DNA from: Photobacterium rosenbergii
GTDB taxonomy: Bacteria > Pseudomonadota > Gammaproteobacteria > Enterobacterales > Vibrionaceae
NCBI RefSeq assembly: GCF_003026455.1
Contig: NZ_PYMB01000001.1
Span: 496,001-560,000 of the forward strand
Reading direction: 5' to 3'
Length of the DNA: 64,000 nt
The position numbers were made by a program, and so were the translations under genes. Under the pieces are notes generated by a model. It was not told the origin of the DNA. It made no database searches and saw only the letters and a program-made list of their open reading frames with translations. This document shows positions 53,301 to 63,339 of this stretch, piece after piece (position 1 is the stretch's first letter; every line of letters starts with the position of its first letter).

Positions 53301-53783
53301 ATGATGTCTACCTTGGTCGCTATTGCTATTACAACTGGAATTCTCTCAGGGATATGGGGATGGGTTGCAGTATCACTTGGTTTGCTTAGTTGGGCAGGTT
53401 TTCTAGGCTGTACGGCATATTTTGCATCTCCAAAAGATGGGCCTAAGGGACTGTTGCTGAGTCTAGCGACCACTATGAGTGGTGTGTTTTGGGCTATGGT
53501 CATTATCCATCTCTCAACCTCCGTTGGGATTGAGATCATCGGCTATGTCATTACTGCTGTTGTCGCTTTCTTTATGTGTGTTCAGGCAAAACAAGCTTGG
53601 CTGAGCTTTATCCCTGGTACCTTTATCGGTTCTTGTGCAACATTTGCGGCTGCCGGAGATTGGCAGTTGGTCGTGCCTTCGCTAGTACTGGGTATTGTCT
53701 TTGGTTATACAATGAAAGCATCAGGTTTGTGGTTGCAGCAGAAGTTGGCTAAACCAGAGGGAAGCCTTGCGACAGCAGAATAA
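53301..53783 (+). CDS. DUF1097 inner-membrane protein
   Basis: The 160-residue product has four or five hydrophobic segments (GILSGIWGWVAVSLGLLSWAGFLGC, LLLSLATTMSGVFWAMVII, EIIGYVITAVVAFFMCVQA, LVVPSLVLGIVFGYTMKA; each partial) and belongs to the DUF1097 family (YcdZ type) of inner-membrane proteins of unknown function. A short polar tail ends the protein. AAGGA precedes the start by five bases but is embedded in a hairpin. A strong terminator follows. Isolated gene. Confidence 0.75.
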   Translation: MMSTLVAIAITTGILSGIWGWVAVSLGLLSWAGFLGCTAYFASPKDGPKGLLLSLATTMSGVFWAMVIIHLSTSVGIEIIGYVITAVVAFFMCVQAKQAWLSFIPGTFIGSCATFAAAGDWQLVVPSLVLGIVFGYTMKASGLWLQQKLAKPEGSLATAE

Positions 53784-53800
53784 ACGCCAGACTAATTTTG

Positions 53801-53826
53801 AAAAAAGCCGCATCAGCGGCTTTTTT
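53801..53826 (+). terminator. Rho-independent terminator, bidirectional
   Basis: AAAAAAGCCGC (53801-53811) pairs with GCGGCTTTTTT (53816-53826) around an ATCA loop. With A-run on one side and T-run on the other it can stop both the DUF1097 gene and the leftward siroheme gene, which ends 21 bp away. Confidence 0.95.
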
Positions 53827-53846
53827 CGCATGTGAATGTCGCAAGA

Positions 53847-54800
53847 TTACAAGCTAGGGACGTAAAGACCGTTGAACGCTTTGATAAGTGGTTGCAATGA
53901 GTTTGCGGCCTCTGGCTTGGGGGCGAGAACACACACCCTCAGTCCTTCATCAAGTAATTGTTGCACTTGGGTCTTTAATGACTCTTCACTATACGGCTCT
54001 CGATCGGCATCTCGTCGGCACAAATCAACAAAAGCATCATCAGCGCCTTCCAACGAACCCACTTTACCGGGGTAGAGAACAAACTCGGCTTGCTGCATTA
54101 AGCGTAATGCTTTCAATGTCAGCATTTCAGTGTCTGTGCCTGTTTCTATCAAATACAAAGCTGCCTGAGGGGCATGTTTGGACTGAAGTAGTTCTACAAA
54201 GACACACTCAAGCTCTTCCTTTGTTTTGGCTTGTTCTACTGCTGGGTGACGGAAAAACAGTTCCCAGAACTTACGTCGCTCGTCAACGGTCGAATAGGTC
54301 TCTTTTATACGCTCTCTTTGCTCGCCAGCATAACCTGCAAGAAGTGAAAGGTTGTGCGGCAGTTGTGTTTCTAGTTTTTCTCGAAGGTAACGAACAAGAA
54401 CGGGAGAGGCGCCTCCACTCGATACCGCAACTTGAATTGGGCTTCTATCGATCATGGAAGGGGTAATGAAGTCACAATACTCTTTATCATCGACTACATT
54501 TATCCAGATGCCTAGGTCTGTTGCATCCTTATGGACTTGATGATTCAGAGCAGGAATATCTGTTGTAGCCCAAACTTGATATGCACCTTCTAGATCACCT
54601 TTTTCGTAGGACTTATTTTTCCAATCAATATGACCATTGTTTACTAATGCGGCTAGATGGTTGTGAAGCTTGGGTGAAACAACAGTAATGGATGCGTCAG
54701 CTTTACGAAGTAAGTCTACTTTTCGGCAAGCAACTTCGCCTCCGCCTATAACTGTTACTTTTCTCTGATTAACAGAGAGGAAAATCGGGAAATAGTCCAT
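53847..54800 (-). CDS. Siroheme synthase: precorrin-2 dehydrogenase/ferrochelatase with decayed methyltransferase half
   Basis: The 317-residue protein has a complete Met8/CysG-N module (residues 1 to about 210): NAD motif VIGGGEVACRKVDLL, the catalytic-Asp region NVVDDKEYCDFITPS, VAVSSGGASPVLVRYLREKLE and the helical dimer domain. The last 100 residues resemble the first part of the uroporphyrinogen methyltransferase domain (ALYLIETGTDTEMLTLKALRLMQQAEFVLYPGKV), but the SAM-binding GAGPGD is ETGTDTE and the rest of that domain (about 150 residues) is missing. The module can oxidise precorrin-2 and insert iron but not methylate. A separate methyltransferase gene is needed elsewhere. Confidence 0.85.
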   Translation of the reverse strand: MDYFPIFLSVNQRKVTVIGGGEVACRKVDLLRKADASITVVSPKLHNHLAALVNNGHIDWKNKSYEKGDLEGAYQVWATTDIPALNHQVHKDATDLGIWINVVDDKEYCDFITPSMIDRSPIQVAVSSGGASPVLVRYLREKLETQLPHNLSLLAGYAGEQRERIKETYSTVDERRKFWELFFRHPAVEQAKTKEELECVFVELLQSKHAPQAALYLIETGTDTEMLTLKALRLMQQAEFVLYPGKVGSLEGADDAFVDLCRRDADREPYSEESLKTQVQQLLDEGLRVCVLAPKPEAANSLQPLIKAFNGLYVPSL

Positions 54801-55135
54801 ATTAGATATTCTTTCTAGGTATATATGCTATCTCTAAGTCACTGACTTGTAGTGATATCTTTTTCTAGCTACTATGAAAACACAAAATTATAAGGTTTGA
54901 AATAATTTGAAACACTTGCTTGGTGAAAATGTTTCAATACACATAACTGTTCAGCTTGGATTAAAGGCATAATGCTAGTTTATGCGAACTATAATGTTAG
55001 TTTTTTTTGAAACCTTAAATAATCTCAACTTACTCTGATTTCACTAGAATGATTAGCCATTTAGCGATAGCCTGAGTAACTGAATATAACAAATTTTAAG
55101 CGTAGTTTTTACATAAATTTAAGATGGTCGGCAAT
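54801..55135. promoter_or_regulatory. Divergent promoter region upstream of the AcrAB-type pump
   Basis: This 335-bp AT-rich gap lies between divergent genes and should contain the pump promoter. No regulator gene (TetR or other) is adjacent. I see no clean palindrome apart from AT-rich stretches. A long T/A-rich stretch around 55000-55020 could be a promoter UP-like element. Confidence 0.4.
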
Positions 55136-56257
55136 ATGAATAAAAAACTTATGTTAGCGACACTGATAAGCGCTAGTCTGCTTGTTGGTTGTGGCGATAA
55201 GTCGTCTGGTCCAGCAGGGGGAATGGTTCCGCTAGTTGCAGTTCAGCCTGTTACTGTGATCGATTACCAACAGGGCAAGCAATTTGTTGGTAGGACTGAA
55301 GCTTTAGAAGATGTGGCCATCACAGCTCAAGTTTCAGGCTACCTTAAATCACGTTCGTTTAATGAGGGTGAAACAGTTGAAAAAGGGCAAGTGCTATTTG
55401 AAATTGAACCTGCCGCCTATGAGGCTCGTGTAGCAAGTGCTGTGGCTGCTATTGCCCAAGCTGAAGCAACATTGGAGCGCGCGAATCTAGACTGGAAACG
55501 TGGTCAGAACCTTTTGCCTCGGGGCAGTATTAGCCAATCTGAATTTGACCGCCTAACCGCAGAAAAGCTAAGTGCTGAAGCGCAGGTTAAATCAGCCAAT
55601 GCGCAGTTGAAGTCTGCAGAAGTTGATTTGTCATTTACTAAGATCACCGCTCCATTTACAGGCCGTATCAGTGATAGCAAGGCCAGTATTGGTGATCTTG
55701 TTTCGCCAAGCTCAGGTGTATTGACCACTTTGGTTAGCCTTGACCCAATGCAAGCCTCTTTTAACGTGAGTGAACGTGAACGTCTGAATCTTGGCATCGA
55801 CAGCTTAGACGGTGCAGGCGAAGGGCAGGGCGATGTTGAAGTTGTATTGACGCTAACTAATGGCAAAGAATATAGCGAATTGGGTAAGGTTGACTTTATT
55901 GGTAACCGTATCGATCTTCAGACCGGTACTATTGCAATGCGCGCTAGCTTTGCCAACCCAGAGCAGTCTCTGCTTCCAGGTCAGCATGTTCAAGTATTCC
56001 TACGTGAGAAAGAGCCTGTCAAACGTATCGTGATCCCACGCCGTGCTGTTCAGAGTGACCTAGAAGGCGATTTTGTCATGGTTCTAGCTGAAGGTAATGT
56101 GGCTGAGCGCCGCAATGTTGTTCTTGGTCCTCAGACCGAGCACGGTATCATCATCGCGGAAGGTATCAACGATGATGACGTTGTAATGACCAAAGGTCTT
56201 CAGCGTGTCCGTAACGGTGTGACAGTAAGAGTTGAAGAAACAGGGGCGCAAGAGTAA
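55136..56257 (+). CDS. RND efflux periplasmic adaptor (AcrA/VexA/VmeA-like)
   Basis: The 373-residue membrane-fusion lipoprotein has lipobox LLVGC, the lipoyl half motif [26 protein letters not shown], a long helical hairpin (about 95-155), the second half [14 protein letters not shown] and a membrane-proximal barrel with [15 protein letters not shown] sequence ([11 protein letters not shown]). The start at 55136 ([10 protein letters not shown]) is chosen because the signal peptide begins there; ATG 55124 four codons upstream is equally open. It lies 2 bp before the pump gene. Closest by plan to VexA/VmeA of vibrios. Confidence 0.88.
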   Translation: MNKKLMLATLISASLLVGCGDKSSGPAGGMVPLVAVQPVTVIDYQQGKQFVGRTEALEDVAITAQVSGYLKSRSFNEGETVEKGQVLFEIEPAAYEARVASAVAAIAQAEATLERANLDWKRGQNLLPRGSISQSEFDRLTAEKLSAEAQVKSANAQLKSAEVDLSFTKITAPFTGRISDSKASIGDLVSPSSGVLTTLVSLDPMQASFNVSERERLNLGIDSLDGAGEGQGDVEVVLTLTNGKEYSELGKVDFIGNRIDLQTGTIAMRASFANPEQSLLPGQHVQVFLREKEPVKRIVIPRRAVQSDLEGDFVMVLAEGNVAERRNVVLGPQTEHGIIIAEGINDDDVVMTKGLQRVRNGVTVRVEETGAQE

Positions 56258-56259
56258 TC

Positions 56260-59200
56260 ATGCTGAGTCGCTTTTTTATCCAGCGTCCCAAGTTCGCGCT
56301 GGTCATTTCGATTATTCTAACACTGGCGGGTGCGATAGCCGTACTTAACCTGCCTGTGGCTGAATATCCCAAAATCAGTCCGCCATCCGTTGGTGTAACA
56401 GCCTTCTACTCTGGTGCAAGTGCTGAAACCGTTGAAGAGGCGATAGCCGACCCAATTGAAGCATCGGTCAATGGTGTAGAAAACATGATTTACATGTCTT
56501 CTAAGAGTGCCAACGATGGTTCATATAACTTGAACGTGACTTTTGATATCGGTACAGACCCCGATATGGCACAGGTTAACGTTCAGAACCGTGTTTCTCA
56601 AATCGAGTCCAAGCTGCCTGCTGAAGTACGTATGGTTGGTGTGACGGTTAAGAAACGTTCGCCTGACTTGTTGATGGTACTTAACTTCTACTCGCCTGAT
56701 GGTAGGTATGATGACCAGTTCCTGATCAACTACATTAACTTGAATGTTAAAGATCAGTTGGCGCGTGTTACGGGTATCAGTGAGGTTAATGTTATCGGTG
56801 GTGGCGAATACGCAATGCGTGTTTGGCTAAACCCTGAGAAAATGGCCAACCTTAACCTAACGACGTCTGATGTTAATGCTGCACTCGCTGAGCAGAACGT
56901 TCAGGTAGCTGCTGGTCAGGTCGGTGCCGCACCTTACAACAATCCTCAGGAAGTGCAGTTCAACCTGGTAACTAAAGGTCGACTAGAGACTGTTGAAGAA
57001 TTCGAGAACGTGGTTCTGCGTGCTAACAACGACGGTTCTATGGTTTACCTTAAGGATGTCGCGCGTGTTGAACTAGGTAAGAAGTTCTACAGCGGTAACG
57101 GTATGTTCCGTGGCCAGGATGCTTCTATCGTTGCACTAAACCTTCAGTCTGATGCCAACGCACTGGAAAGTGGCCAAGCGGTCATGGACTTACTTGAGCG
57201 TTTGAGTGTCGACTTCCCTGAGGGCATGGAGTACGAGACCAGTTACGATACAACCCTTTTCGTTGCCGAATCTATCAAAGGTGTTGTGGTTACCTTGATC
57301 CAGGCAATCTTGCTGGTAATCGCTGTAACCTACATGTTCCTAGGTAGCGTACGCTCGACCTTGATCCCGGTTGTTGCGATTCCAGTATCGCTTATTGGTA
57401 CTTTCGCGATTATGCTGGCTGCTGGGTTTACCATTAACACCGTTACCTTGTTCGGTTTGATACTGGCCATCGGCATCGTGGTGGATGATGCGATTCTGGT
57501 TATCGAACAGGTCGATACCAATATGAAACGCGACCCAAGCCTGACGCCTGCGAAAGCTACGCTTATTGCGATGAAGGAAGTAACAGGTCCGATTGTGACC
57601 TCAACATTGGTACTTCTAGCGGTATTCGTACCTGTAGCCATGCTGCCAGGCATCACCGGCATCATGTATCGCCAATTCGCACTAACGATTTGTATCTCGG
57701 TAATCATTTCTTCTATCAACGCATTGACACTTTCTCCGGCACTCTGTTCTTTGGTGCTGAAGCAAGGTGGTGACAACACAGCTCGTTGGTTTGAAGTCTT
57801 TAACCGTGGTCTTGATAAGGTAACGATGAAGTACGGCGCTATTGCTGGCTTCATGGTACGTAAAGTTGCTTTGCTTGTGACCTTCTTCGTACTTGCTGTA
57901 GGTGCGGTAACCTTCCTGTCGAAAACAACGTCTACGGCGTTTGTACCGACGGAAGATAAGGGTATCTTGCTGGTAAACGTTCAGCTACCTGACTCGGCTT
58001 CTCTATCTCGTACTGAAGAAACAACTGAAAAACTTCAGGAGATCCTTGCCGACGAACCGGGTATTGAAGGTATTACCGTTGCAAACGGTTATGCATTCAT
58101 GACAGGTGCCGCTGCCTCAAACGGTGCTTCCCTGTTCATTAAGTTGAAAGAGTGGGATGAGCGAAATGCAATGGAAGGGGATCACTCATCTTTTGCTATT
58201 TCGAACCGTGTAAATGGTCGTGCGGCAATGGAGCTTCCTGAAGCGATTGTCTTTGCAATGGGTGCTCCAGCGGTTCCGGGTATGGGTGCGGCTGATGGTT
58301 TCGAGTTTGTGCTTGAAGATACCTTGGGCCGAAGCCGAACAGATCTTGCAAATGTCATGGGTGAAATGATTCAGGCGGCTAACCAGCAACCTGAGATCCA
58401 ATTTACCTTTAGTACATTCCGTGCAAACGTACCTCACTACTACATTGATGTTGACCGTGTTAAAGCCAAGCAACTGGGTATTCCACTAACGGAAATCTTC
58501 CAGACGCTACAGGGTAACCTTGGCTCAATGTATGTGAATGACTTTACTCTATACGGTAAGAACTTCCGTGTAACCGTTCAGGCTGACAGTGACTACCGTG
58601 ATGGTCTAGATGCTTTGCAGCGCTTCCACGTACGTTCAGCATCTGGTGAGATGATCCCGCTAAGTACCATTACGACGGTTGAGCAGGTATTTGAACCAGA
58701 CGTTGCATGGCGTTACAACATGTACCGTTCTGCGGTTATTCAGGGTAGTCCAGCGCCGGGTTACTCAAGTGGTGACGCAATCGCAGCCATGGAGCGTGTA
58801 GCAGCAGAAGTTCTTCCTCAGGGCTACCAGTACGAATGGACCGGTATGGCTTACCAGGAAGTTAAAGCGGGTAACCAAGCAATCTATGCTTTCGCACTAG
58901 CACTTGTGTTTATTTACCTGTTCATGGTGGCCCAGTACGAGAGTTGGAGTATTCCTCTGGCAATCATCTTGGTAGTACCGGTGGCGACCTTGGGTTCATT
59001 CTTGGCGCTAGCATTGACCGGCACGCCGTTGAACTTGTATGCGCAGATCGGTTTGGTTCTCTTGATTGCACTTGCAGCTAAGAACGCCATCCTGATTGTT
59101 GAGTTCGCTAAGATTGAGCGTGAAGAGAAAGAGTTGGATATCGAGCAAGCTGCAGTACGTGGTGGTAAGCTTCGTTTCCGTGCGGTAAACATGACGTCTT

Positions 59201-59412
59201 GGTCGTTTATCCTCGGTATTCTACCTCTGATCTTTGCTAATGGTGCAGGTCACATCAGCCAGAACTCGTTGGGTATTTCCCTAACCGGTGGACTGCTATG
59301 TGTGTTGTTGGCAGGTACCTTCTTAATCCCTGGCTTCTTCGCACTGGTACAGCGTCGCCGTGAGAAATTCCATGGTGGTTCAACTAAGTTGATTCCGCTT
59401 GATGATGAGTAA
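56260..59412 (+). CDS. RND efflux pump (AcrB/VexB/VmeB-like)
   Basis: The 1050-residue multidrug permease has the full AcrB plan: TM1 at 10-30, porter domain 1, TM2-6 with the paired proton-relay aspartates in [19 protein letters not shown]7, porter domain 2 and the final TM block ([21 protein letters not shown]). The DD pair separates it from the VexK-like pump at 3615, which has D-N. Substrates are expected to be bile salts, detergents and antibiotics by analogy. Codon use is markedly less AT-rich than in the first pump operon. No TolC gene adjacent. Confidence 0.93.
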   Translation: MLSRFFIQRPKFALVISIILTLAGAIAVLNLPVAEYPKISPPSVGVTAFYSGASAETVEEAIADPIEASVNGVENMIYMSSKSANDGSYNLNVTFDIGTDPDMAQVNVQNRVSQIESKLPAEVRMVGVTVKKRSPDLLMVLNFYSPDGRYDDQFLINYINLNVKDQLARVTGISEVNVIGGGEYAMRVWLNPEKMANLNLTTSDVNAALAEQNVQVAAGQVGAAPYNNPQEVQFNLVTKGRLETVEEFENVVLRANNDGSMVYLKDVARVELGKKFYSGNGMFRGQDASIVALNLQSDANALESGQAVMDLLERLSVDFPEGMEYETSYDTTLFVAESIKGVVVTLIQAILLVIAVTYMFLGSVRSTLIPVVAIPVSLIGTFAIMLAAGFTINTVTLFGLILAIGIVVDDAILVIEQVDTNMKRDPSLTPAKATLIAMKEVTGPIVTSTLVLLAVFVPVAMLPGITGIMYRQFALTICISVIISSINALTLSPALCSLVLKQGGDNTARWFEVFNRGLDKVTMKYGAIAGFMVRKVALLVTFFVLAVGAVTFLSKTTSTAFVPTEDKGILLVNVQLPDSASLSRTEETTEKLQEILADEPGIEGITVANGYAFMTGAAASNGASLFIKLKEWDERNAMEGDHSSFAISNRVNGRAAMELPEAIVFAMGAPAVPGMGAADGFEFVLEDTLGRSRTDLANVMGEMIQAANQQPEIQFTFSTFRANVPHYYIDVDRVKAKQLGIPLTEIFQTLQGNLGSMYVNDFTLYGKNFRVTVQADSDYRDGLDALQRFHVRSASGEMIPLSTITTVEQVFEPDVAWRYNMYRSAVIQGSPAPGYSSGDAIAAMERVAAEVLPQGYQYEWTGMAYQEVKAGNQAIYAFALALVFIYLFMVAQYESWSIPLAIILVVPVATLGSFLALALTGTPLNLYAQIGLVLLIALAAKNAILIVEFAKIEREEKELDIEQAAVRGGKLRFRAVNMTSWSFILGILPLIFANGAGHISQNSLGISLTGGLLCVLLAGTFLIPGFFALVQRRREKFHGGSTKLIPLDDE

Positions 59413-59444
59413 CGCTGTAGCGTAATGCTAAGTATCAGGTAAAG

Positions 59445-59472
59445 AAAAAGCTCCCAGATGGGAGCTTTTTTT
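59445..59472 (+). terminator. Rho-independent terminator of the AcrAB-type operon
   Basis: AAAAAGCTCCC (59445-59455) pairs with GGGAGCTTTTT (59460-59470) around a 4-nt loop, followed by T. It also lies 33 bp beyond the end of the leftward protease gene. Confidence 0.93.
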
Positions 59473-59504
59473 ATGTGCCAATGAAGCTCTAATTACTTCA
59501 TTGA

Positions 59505-60668
59505 TTATTTATAGTTGCGGCGAAGCAAGGCAAGGGCAGCCAAGCTGACTAGGCCAGATAGCGGTAGGCTACCGCCGCCTGACCCGCCTTTGTTAGAACC
59601 GCTTTGGGTGCTGGTGCCTTCGTTACCTTTACTGTCAGGTTTGTCTTCTTTAACTACCTTAAATGGATCCACAGTGAAAGTTGAAGTTTGGACTTCACTT
59701 AAATTTAAATCAGTATTAGCTTCTATCCACTTGTAATAGCTAGATAACTCTGTGTATAAACCGTTTTGTTGTGCTCCAGCTAGGCCTTCTTGCTTTAATT
59801 TACAGGTTGGTCCATTACTGGTGACACCAATCACTCGAAGACCTAAGTCTGAGTCACTCAAATTATTAGGGTTCTGCCATACCAATGGCCCACCTGAGTC
59901 ACCACCACATACGTCTTTTTTTATCGCAGGGCTGTTACTATCAGCGCAAACAAAATGGGATTGTTGCGGATCGAACTGATAACCGGTATTGCACTGGCTA
60001 ATAGGAATACCACCAAGCTTTACAATCCTCAGGTTGTTAGGTGTCTTGTATTCAGGTTCTGAGCTACCCCAACCAGAGGCAATGAGGTTAGCTTTTGAAT
60101 AAGCACCTGTATTCCATGTGTTTTGGAATTCCTGGTTAATGGCGGTTTGTTCTTCAGGAGTCGCTATTTTAATCGGTTTAGCTAATCCGTTTTCTAGGAA
60201 TGAACGATTAACCCTAAGCAAGGCGATATCATTGTCTGCTTTAAAGATTGGCTCTTCAGCACCTACGTAGCCCTTATGATAGATCTTTTCTACAATGGTG
60301 AACTTGAATCTAGGGTCAATATTCTTTGCGTCCTGAGTTGTGTTTTTTATTATATTGGTACCAGCAATCAAGGTGTTACCAATAAAAGCAACAGGAGTAA
60401 GATCATGTTTAACTACGCAGTGAGCTGCTGTTACTGCCCAGAATTCACTGATGATAACAGCACCACAAGCTGACATTGCTGCCGAATAATCACTGCTATC
60501 AGATTCTGCAAGCATCGAAGCTTGCCAAGGAGCGATTAAGTTTTCGGATAGGGTCGTGGCATCTTGACCATTCAAAACTCGTGTCTGCACTTGCGCAGTG
60601 TCTGCAAGCGAAGAAAAGCTAGCTGTACTTGCCAGTAACAATGCAATTGGGGCTAATGTTTTGTTCAT
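59505..60668 (-). CDS. Secreted trypsin-like serine protease with GlyGly-CTERM anchor (paralogue 1)
   Basis: The 387-residue product has a signal peptide (cut after SLA at about 22), a propeptide/activation region ending VQTRVLNG (Arg30, Val31; the usual trypsin IVGG site), then a chymotrypsin-fold domain with catalytic His83 (TAAHC), Asp147 (DNDIALL) and Ser258 (GGDSGGP). Asp252, six residues before Ser258, predicts trypsin-like cleavage after Arg/Lys. A C-terminal linker leads to a GGSGGGSLPLSG motif, a hydrophobic helix and RRNYK: a GlyGly-CTERM signal, processed by rhombosortase after type II secretion in relatives. Sister gene lies just upstream. Confidence 0.93.
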   Translation of the reverse strand: MNKTLAPIALLLASTASFSSLADTAQVQTRVLNGQDATTLSENLIAPWQASMLAESDSSDYSAAMSACGAVIISEFWAVTAAHCVVKHDLTPVAFIGNTLIAGTNIIKNTTQDAKNIDPRFKFTIVEKIYHKGYVGAEEPIFKADNDIALLRVNRSFLENGLAKPIKIATPEEQTAINQEFQNTWNTGAYSKANLIASGWGSSEPEYKTPNNLRIVKLGGIPISQCNTGYQFDPQQSHFVCADSNSPAIKKDVCGGDSGGPLVWQNPNNLSDSDLGLRVIGVTSNGPTCKLKQEGLAGAQQNGLYTELSSYYKWIEANTDLNLSEVQTSTFTVDPFKVVKEDKPDSKGNEGTSTQSGSNKGGSGGGSLPLSGLVSLAALALLRRNYK

Positions 60669-60801
60669 AAAATCCTAGAATCGTTGTTTTCTACTTATGG
60701 TGAATCAGAAATATAACCACCTGTTTTATATTTCGGTTATTTATCAAAATAATTAAACAGTGTTTTTAATGGCGATGATACTAATCGATTTCTCTGATGG
60801 C

Positions 60802-60820
60802 TCCAATCAAAAAATTGCTT
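60802..60820 (-). promoter_or_regulatory. Shared 19-bp motif upstream of protease 1
   Basis: TCCAATCAAAAAATTGCTT occurs here and, without mismatch, at 62249-62267 upstream of the sister gene. It is 134 bp before the start of protease 1. Flanking bases are similar but not identical, so the core has been kept while the surroundings diverged. Confidence 0.65.
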
Positions 60821-60910
60821 TGCATGATAAGTTTTGTTCTGCCTTGAAGTGAAATTATGAAGTATTGTTGAATTTAAATTCTATTGGGTGGTTATAATGC
60901 CAAATAAAAT

Positions 60911-60941
60911 AAGGCCCCACTACTACTGGAAGTGGGGCCTT
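60911..60941 (-). terminator. Hairpin terminator of protease 2
   Basis: AAGGCCCCACT (60911-60921) and AGTGGGGCCTT (60931-60941) form a perfect 11-bp stem with a 9-nt loop. It lies 42 bp after the stop of the sister protease. On the minus strand it is followed by ATTTTATTTG, a T-rich tract. Confidence 0.85.
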
Positions 60942-60982
60942 ATGCAATTCTGATTTTATGAAAATACTGGTTATTGTCAGAA

Positions 60983-62104
60983 CTATTTTTTGGTTCTTCT
61001 ACACAAACCAAGCACGAATAAACCTAATAACCCGGACACGGGTAAGCTACCACCGCCTGACCCGCCAGAGCTAGAGCCTGTTTTATTTTGTGGGTCGCTT
61101 ACTTTTACAAATGGGTCAACGATGAAGGTTGGGGTGGTTTGTGAAGCGAGGTCTAAGCCTGTTCTCGATTCAATCCATTCGTAATATGAGGCAAGCTCGG
61201 TATAAAGCCCGTTTAACTGGGCATTAGGGTTACCTGCTTCTTTTTCTTTGCAGCTTGGACCATTACTTGTGACGCCAATAACTCGCAGACCAAAATCGCT
61301 TTCATTGATTTTTAAAGGATCTTGCCAAATAAGTGGTCCGCCAGAGTCACCGCCACACACGTCTTTTTTGATGGCTGGGCTATTGCTGTCGGCACAAACA
61401 AAGTGTGACTCATCAGAAAAGTCGTAGAAATCTGCCTGACAGTGCTCCATAGGAATTCCACCAAGTTTTACGACTCGTAACTCATCTGGCTGTTCAAAGT
61501 CAGGCTCAGTATACCCCCAGCCAGAAGCAATTAGGTTTGCCTTGGAATAACCTGCTGGGTTCCATGTTTGGTCGAATTGCGTTTTTGCGTCACTTTGCTC
61601 GTCCGGCGTTGCGATCTTGATAGGTTTAGCAACACTATAAAGTGACTCTTTGACTTTAATTAATGCAATGTCGTTATCGGCTTTGAATTTAAAAGAAGAG
61701 TCTGTTGAGTAATGTTCATGAGTGATGAATTTCTCAATTTCAAACTTATACATTTCATCGATGCTATCGGCATTAGAATTCCTGTTATCAATTGCCGTTG
61801 TGCCTGCAACTAATGAATCTCCAAGCCAATAATGCTCTAAGCCATTTTCATCTAAGATACAATGTGCTGCAGTAACAGCCCAATATTCACTAATGACAAC
61901 CGCTCCACATGAAGAGTTGGATTTACCGAATATGTCCGGTTTACTTAACAAGGCTGCCTGCCACGGAATTAATAGATCAGAAGAGAGTTTACTCGCTTCT
62001 TCACCATTAAGTATTTTGGTGCTGATCTGTGGTTCTTCGGCAAAAGTGGGTGCTGTGAATGCAACTGCCAGAGCTAGCGCAACTGGGGTGATTTGATTCT
62101 TCAT
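60983..62104 (-). CDS. Secreted trypsin-like serine protease with GlyGly-CTERM anchor (paralogue 2)
   Basis: The 373-residue protein shares its full plan with the neighbouring paralogue: signal peptide (cut after FA at about 22), activation region STKILNG, catalytic His in TAAHC, Asp in DNDIALI, Ser in KKDVCGGDSGGPL with the specificity Asp six before Ser, and the tail GGSGGGSLPVSGLLGLFVLGLCRRTKK. The segments HFVCADSNSPAIKKDVCGG and KANLIASGWG are nearly identical in the two, so they arose by tandem duplication followed by divergence. Likely exported by type II secretion and anchored or released by rhombosortase. Confidence 0.93.
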   Translation of the reverse strand: MKNQITPVALALAVAFTAPTFAEEPQISTKILNGEEASKLSSDLLIPWQAALLSKPDIFGKSNSSCGAVVISEYWAVTAAHCILDENGLEHYWLGDSLVAGTTAIDNRNSNADSIDEMYKFEIEKFITHEHYSTDSSFKFKADNDIALIKVKESLYSVAKPIKIATPDEQSDAKTQFDQTWNPAGYSKANLIASGWGYTEPDFEQPDELRVVKLGGIPMEHCQADFYDFSDESHFVCADSNSPAIKKDVCGGDSGGPLIWQDPLKINESDFGLRVIGVTSNGPSCKEKEAGNPNAQLNGLYTELASYYEWIESRTGLDLASQTTPTFIVDPFVKVSDPQNKTGSSSGGSGGGSLPVSGLLGLFVLGLCRRTKK

Positions 62105-62430
62105 AAGATCCTTTTATTGTTCTTTTTATGCGTAGTCAATGATTTACCATCAAGTGATGATTCGTGGTGAATTATTACTCAACATACTTCCTGTACATTA
62201 ATGTACATTGTTTTTATAAAGGGTATGTTAATGACTTTCTTTTATTATTCCAATCAAAAAATTGCTTCGTGTGATATTGGTCATTGCATTCATGTCTCTG
62301 GTCAATTAATTAAGGCTAAAAAAGGAGAATTTTGATCTAATGCAAACCCTTGTCATCTACTGTTCGTGATTGTTGGTGTAGCACGTTATACTGCTGTCTG
62401 ATATTGAGTAATAACAAAGAGTTGCAGTTT
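62105..62430. other. Divergent promoter region between protease 2 and the DUF5718 gene
   Basis: The 326-bp AT-rich gap holds the second copy of the 19-bp motif (62249-62267) and promoters for both divergent genes. The frame upstream of 62431 looks non-coding. Confidence 0.45.
62249..62267 (-). promoter_or_regulatory. Shared 19-bp motif upstream of protease 2
   Basis: Second perfect copy of TCCAATCAAAAAATTGCTT, 145 bp before the start codon of protease 2. Same orientation relative to its gene and nearly the same distance as for protease 1, as expected for a shared control site. Confidence 0.65.
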
Positions 62431-63255
62431 ATGACTTACAAGCACGTTATTGGTTTTGGGGTAGCAGGTAACTTTGCTGGTCACCTAGAACAAGCCGGTG
62501 AAGATAAAGATTTTTTAGCGGTTGAAGTGAAAGAGGCGGTACAGCCTAAAGCCATTTTCCCGTTTTATGTCCCATCAGATAAAGCAGGTTTTTTATCAAC
62601 CTATCCATTGTCTTCTGATGCGATTATTCCTCCTAATGATGCTGATAATCTGCAAATTGAACCTGAAGTCGCACTGATTTGTGATATCGAATATCAGGAC
62701 AACAAAGTTGTTGCGATCAAGCCACAAGGCTTCGCTGCCTATAATGACTGCTCAATCCGCAAACCGAATGCGAAGAAGATCAGTGAGAAGAAAAACTGGG
62801 GGCCGAATACCAAAGGGATTTCATCTCAAGTGATCACGGTAGATAACCTCAGTGAGGGTGGCAAACTGGATAATTTCCGTATCGCGAGTTTCCACAAACG
62901 TGGCGAGACGACTTCCCGTTATGGTGAAGATAGTCCAGTGGTGGGTTATAGCTATTTCCATGAAAAGTTGCTGGATTGGATTGTTGACCGAATGAATAAC
63001 CAGCAAGATGTTGGCCCGACAGAAAACATTGCTGGTTTCCTTGAAGGTGCAGAGTATCCGTCAAAGGCTGTTATCAGTATTGGTGCGACACGTTACACAG
63101 AATTTGGTGAGACCACATTCTTGAAGTCGGGTGATATCAGTATGGTCGTTGTTTACGACGGGACGGTTTATAGCCCTGAAGAGATAACAACGATGGCTGA
63201 AAAGCAGACATTTGAAGAGCAGGGTATCTCTGCCTTAGTTCAATCTGTCGCGTAA
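62431..63255 (+). CDS. DUF5718 family protein
   Basis: The 274-residue cytosolic protein matches the DUF5718 family by its opening HVIGFGVAGNFAGHLEQAGE and by EPEVALICDIEYQD, AYNDCSIRKPNAKKISEKKNWGPNTKGIS and SYFHEKLLDWIVDRMNNQQDVGP. The N-terminal Gly-rich piece resembles a fumarylacetoacetate-hydrolase-like or nucleotide-binding turn, but no function is known to me. ATG 62431 is chosen; the 27 codons upstream in frame (Cys-rich) look non-coding. Isolated gene followed by a strong terminator. Confidence 0.8.
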   Translation: MTYKHVIGFGVAGNFAGHLEQAGEDKDFLAVEVKEAVQPKAIFPFYVPSDKAGFLSTYPLSSDAIIPPNDADNLQIEPEVALICDIEYQDNKVVAIKPQGFAAYNDCSIRKPNAKKISEKKNWGPNTKGISSQVITVDNLSEGGKLDNFRIASFHKRGETTSRYGEDSPVVGYSYFHEKLLDWIVDRMNNQQDVGPTENIAGFLEGAEYPSKAVISIGATRYTEFGETTFLKSGDISMVVVYDGTVYSPEEITTMAEKQTFEEQGISALVQSVA

Positions 63256-63264
63256 TTTGAAATG

Positions 63265-63292
63265 AAAAAGCACTGTGAAAACAGTGCTTTTT
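63265..63292 (+). terminator. Rho-independent terminator of the DUF5718 gene
   Basis: AAAAAGCACTGT (63265-63276) pairs with ACAGTGCTTTTT (63281-63292) around a GAAA tetraloop, 9 bp after the stop. With an A-run on one side and a T-run on the other, it may also act for the leftward LpxR-like gene. Confidence 0.95.
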
Positions 63293-63339
63293 GCTCACCC
63301 GGTGACAGGGTAACCCAAAAGGTTAAAGTGAGAGTGTGT

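Larger units (their letters stand above)
60669..60982. other. Intergenic region between the two protease genes
   Basis: The 314-bp gap contains the promoter of paralogue 1, the 19-bp shared motif at 60802-60820 and the terminator of paralogue 2 at 60911-60941. Nothing else is seen; it is AT-rich. Confidence 0.5.

Noticed and set aside
57330..57854. Minus-strand frame of 174 codons opposite the AcrB-like pump
   Set aside because: It is antisense to conserved transmembrane segments of the pump and has no independent support.
60911..60941. Hairpin as a transposon inverted repeat
   Set aside because: It sits at the expected place for a terminator after the protease gene, has a T-rich tract on the correct strand, and there is no second copy or target duplication.
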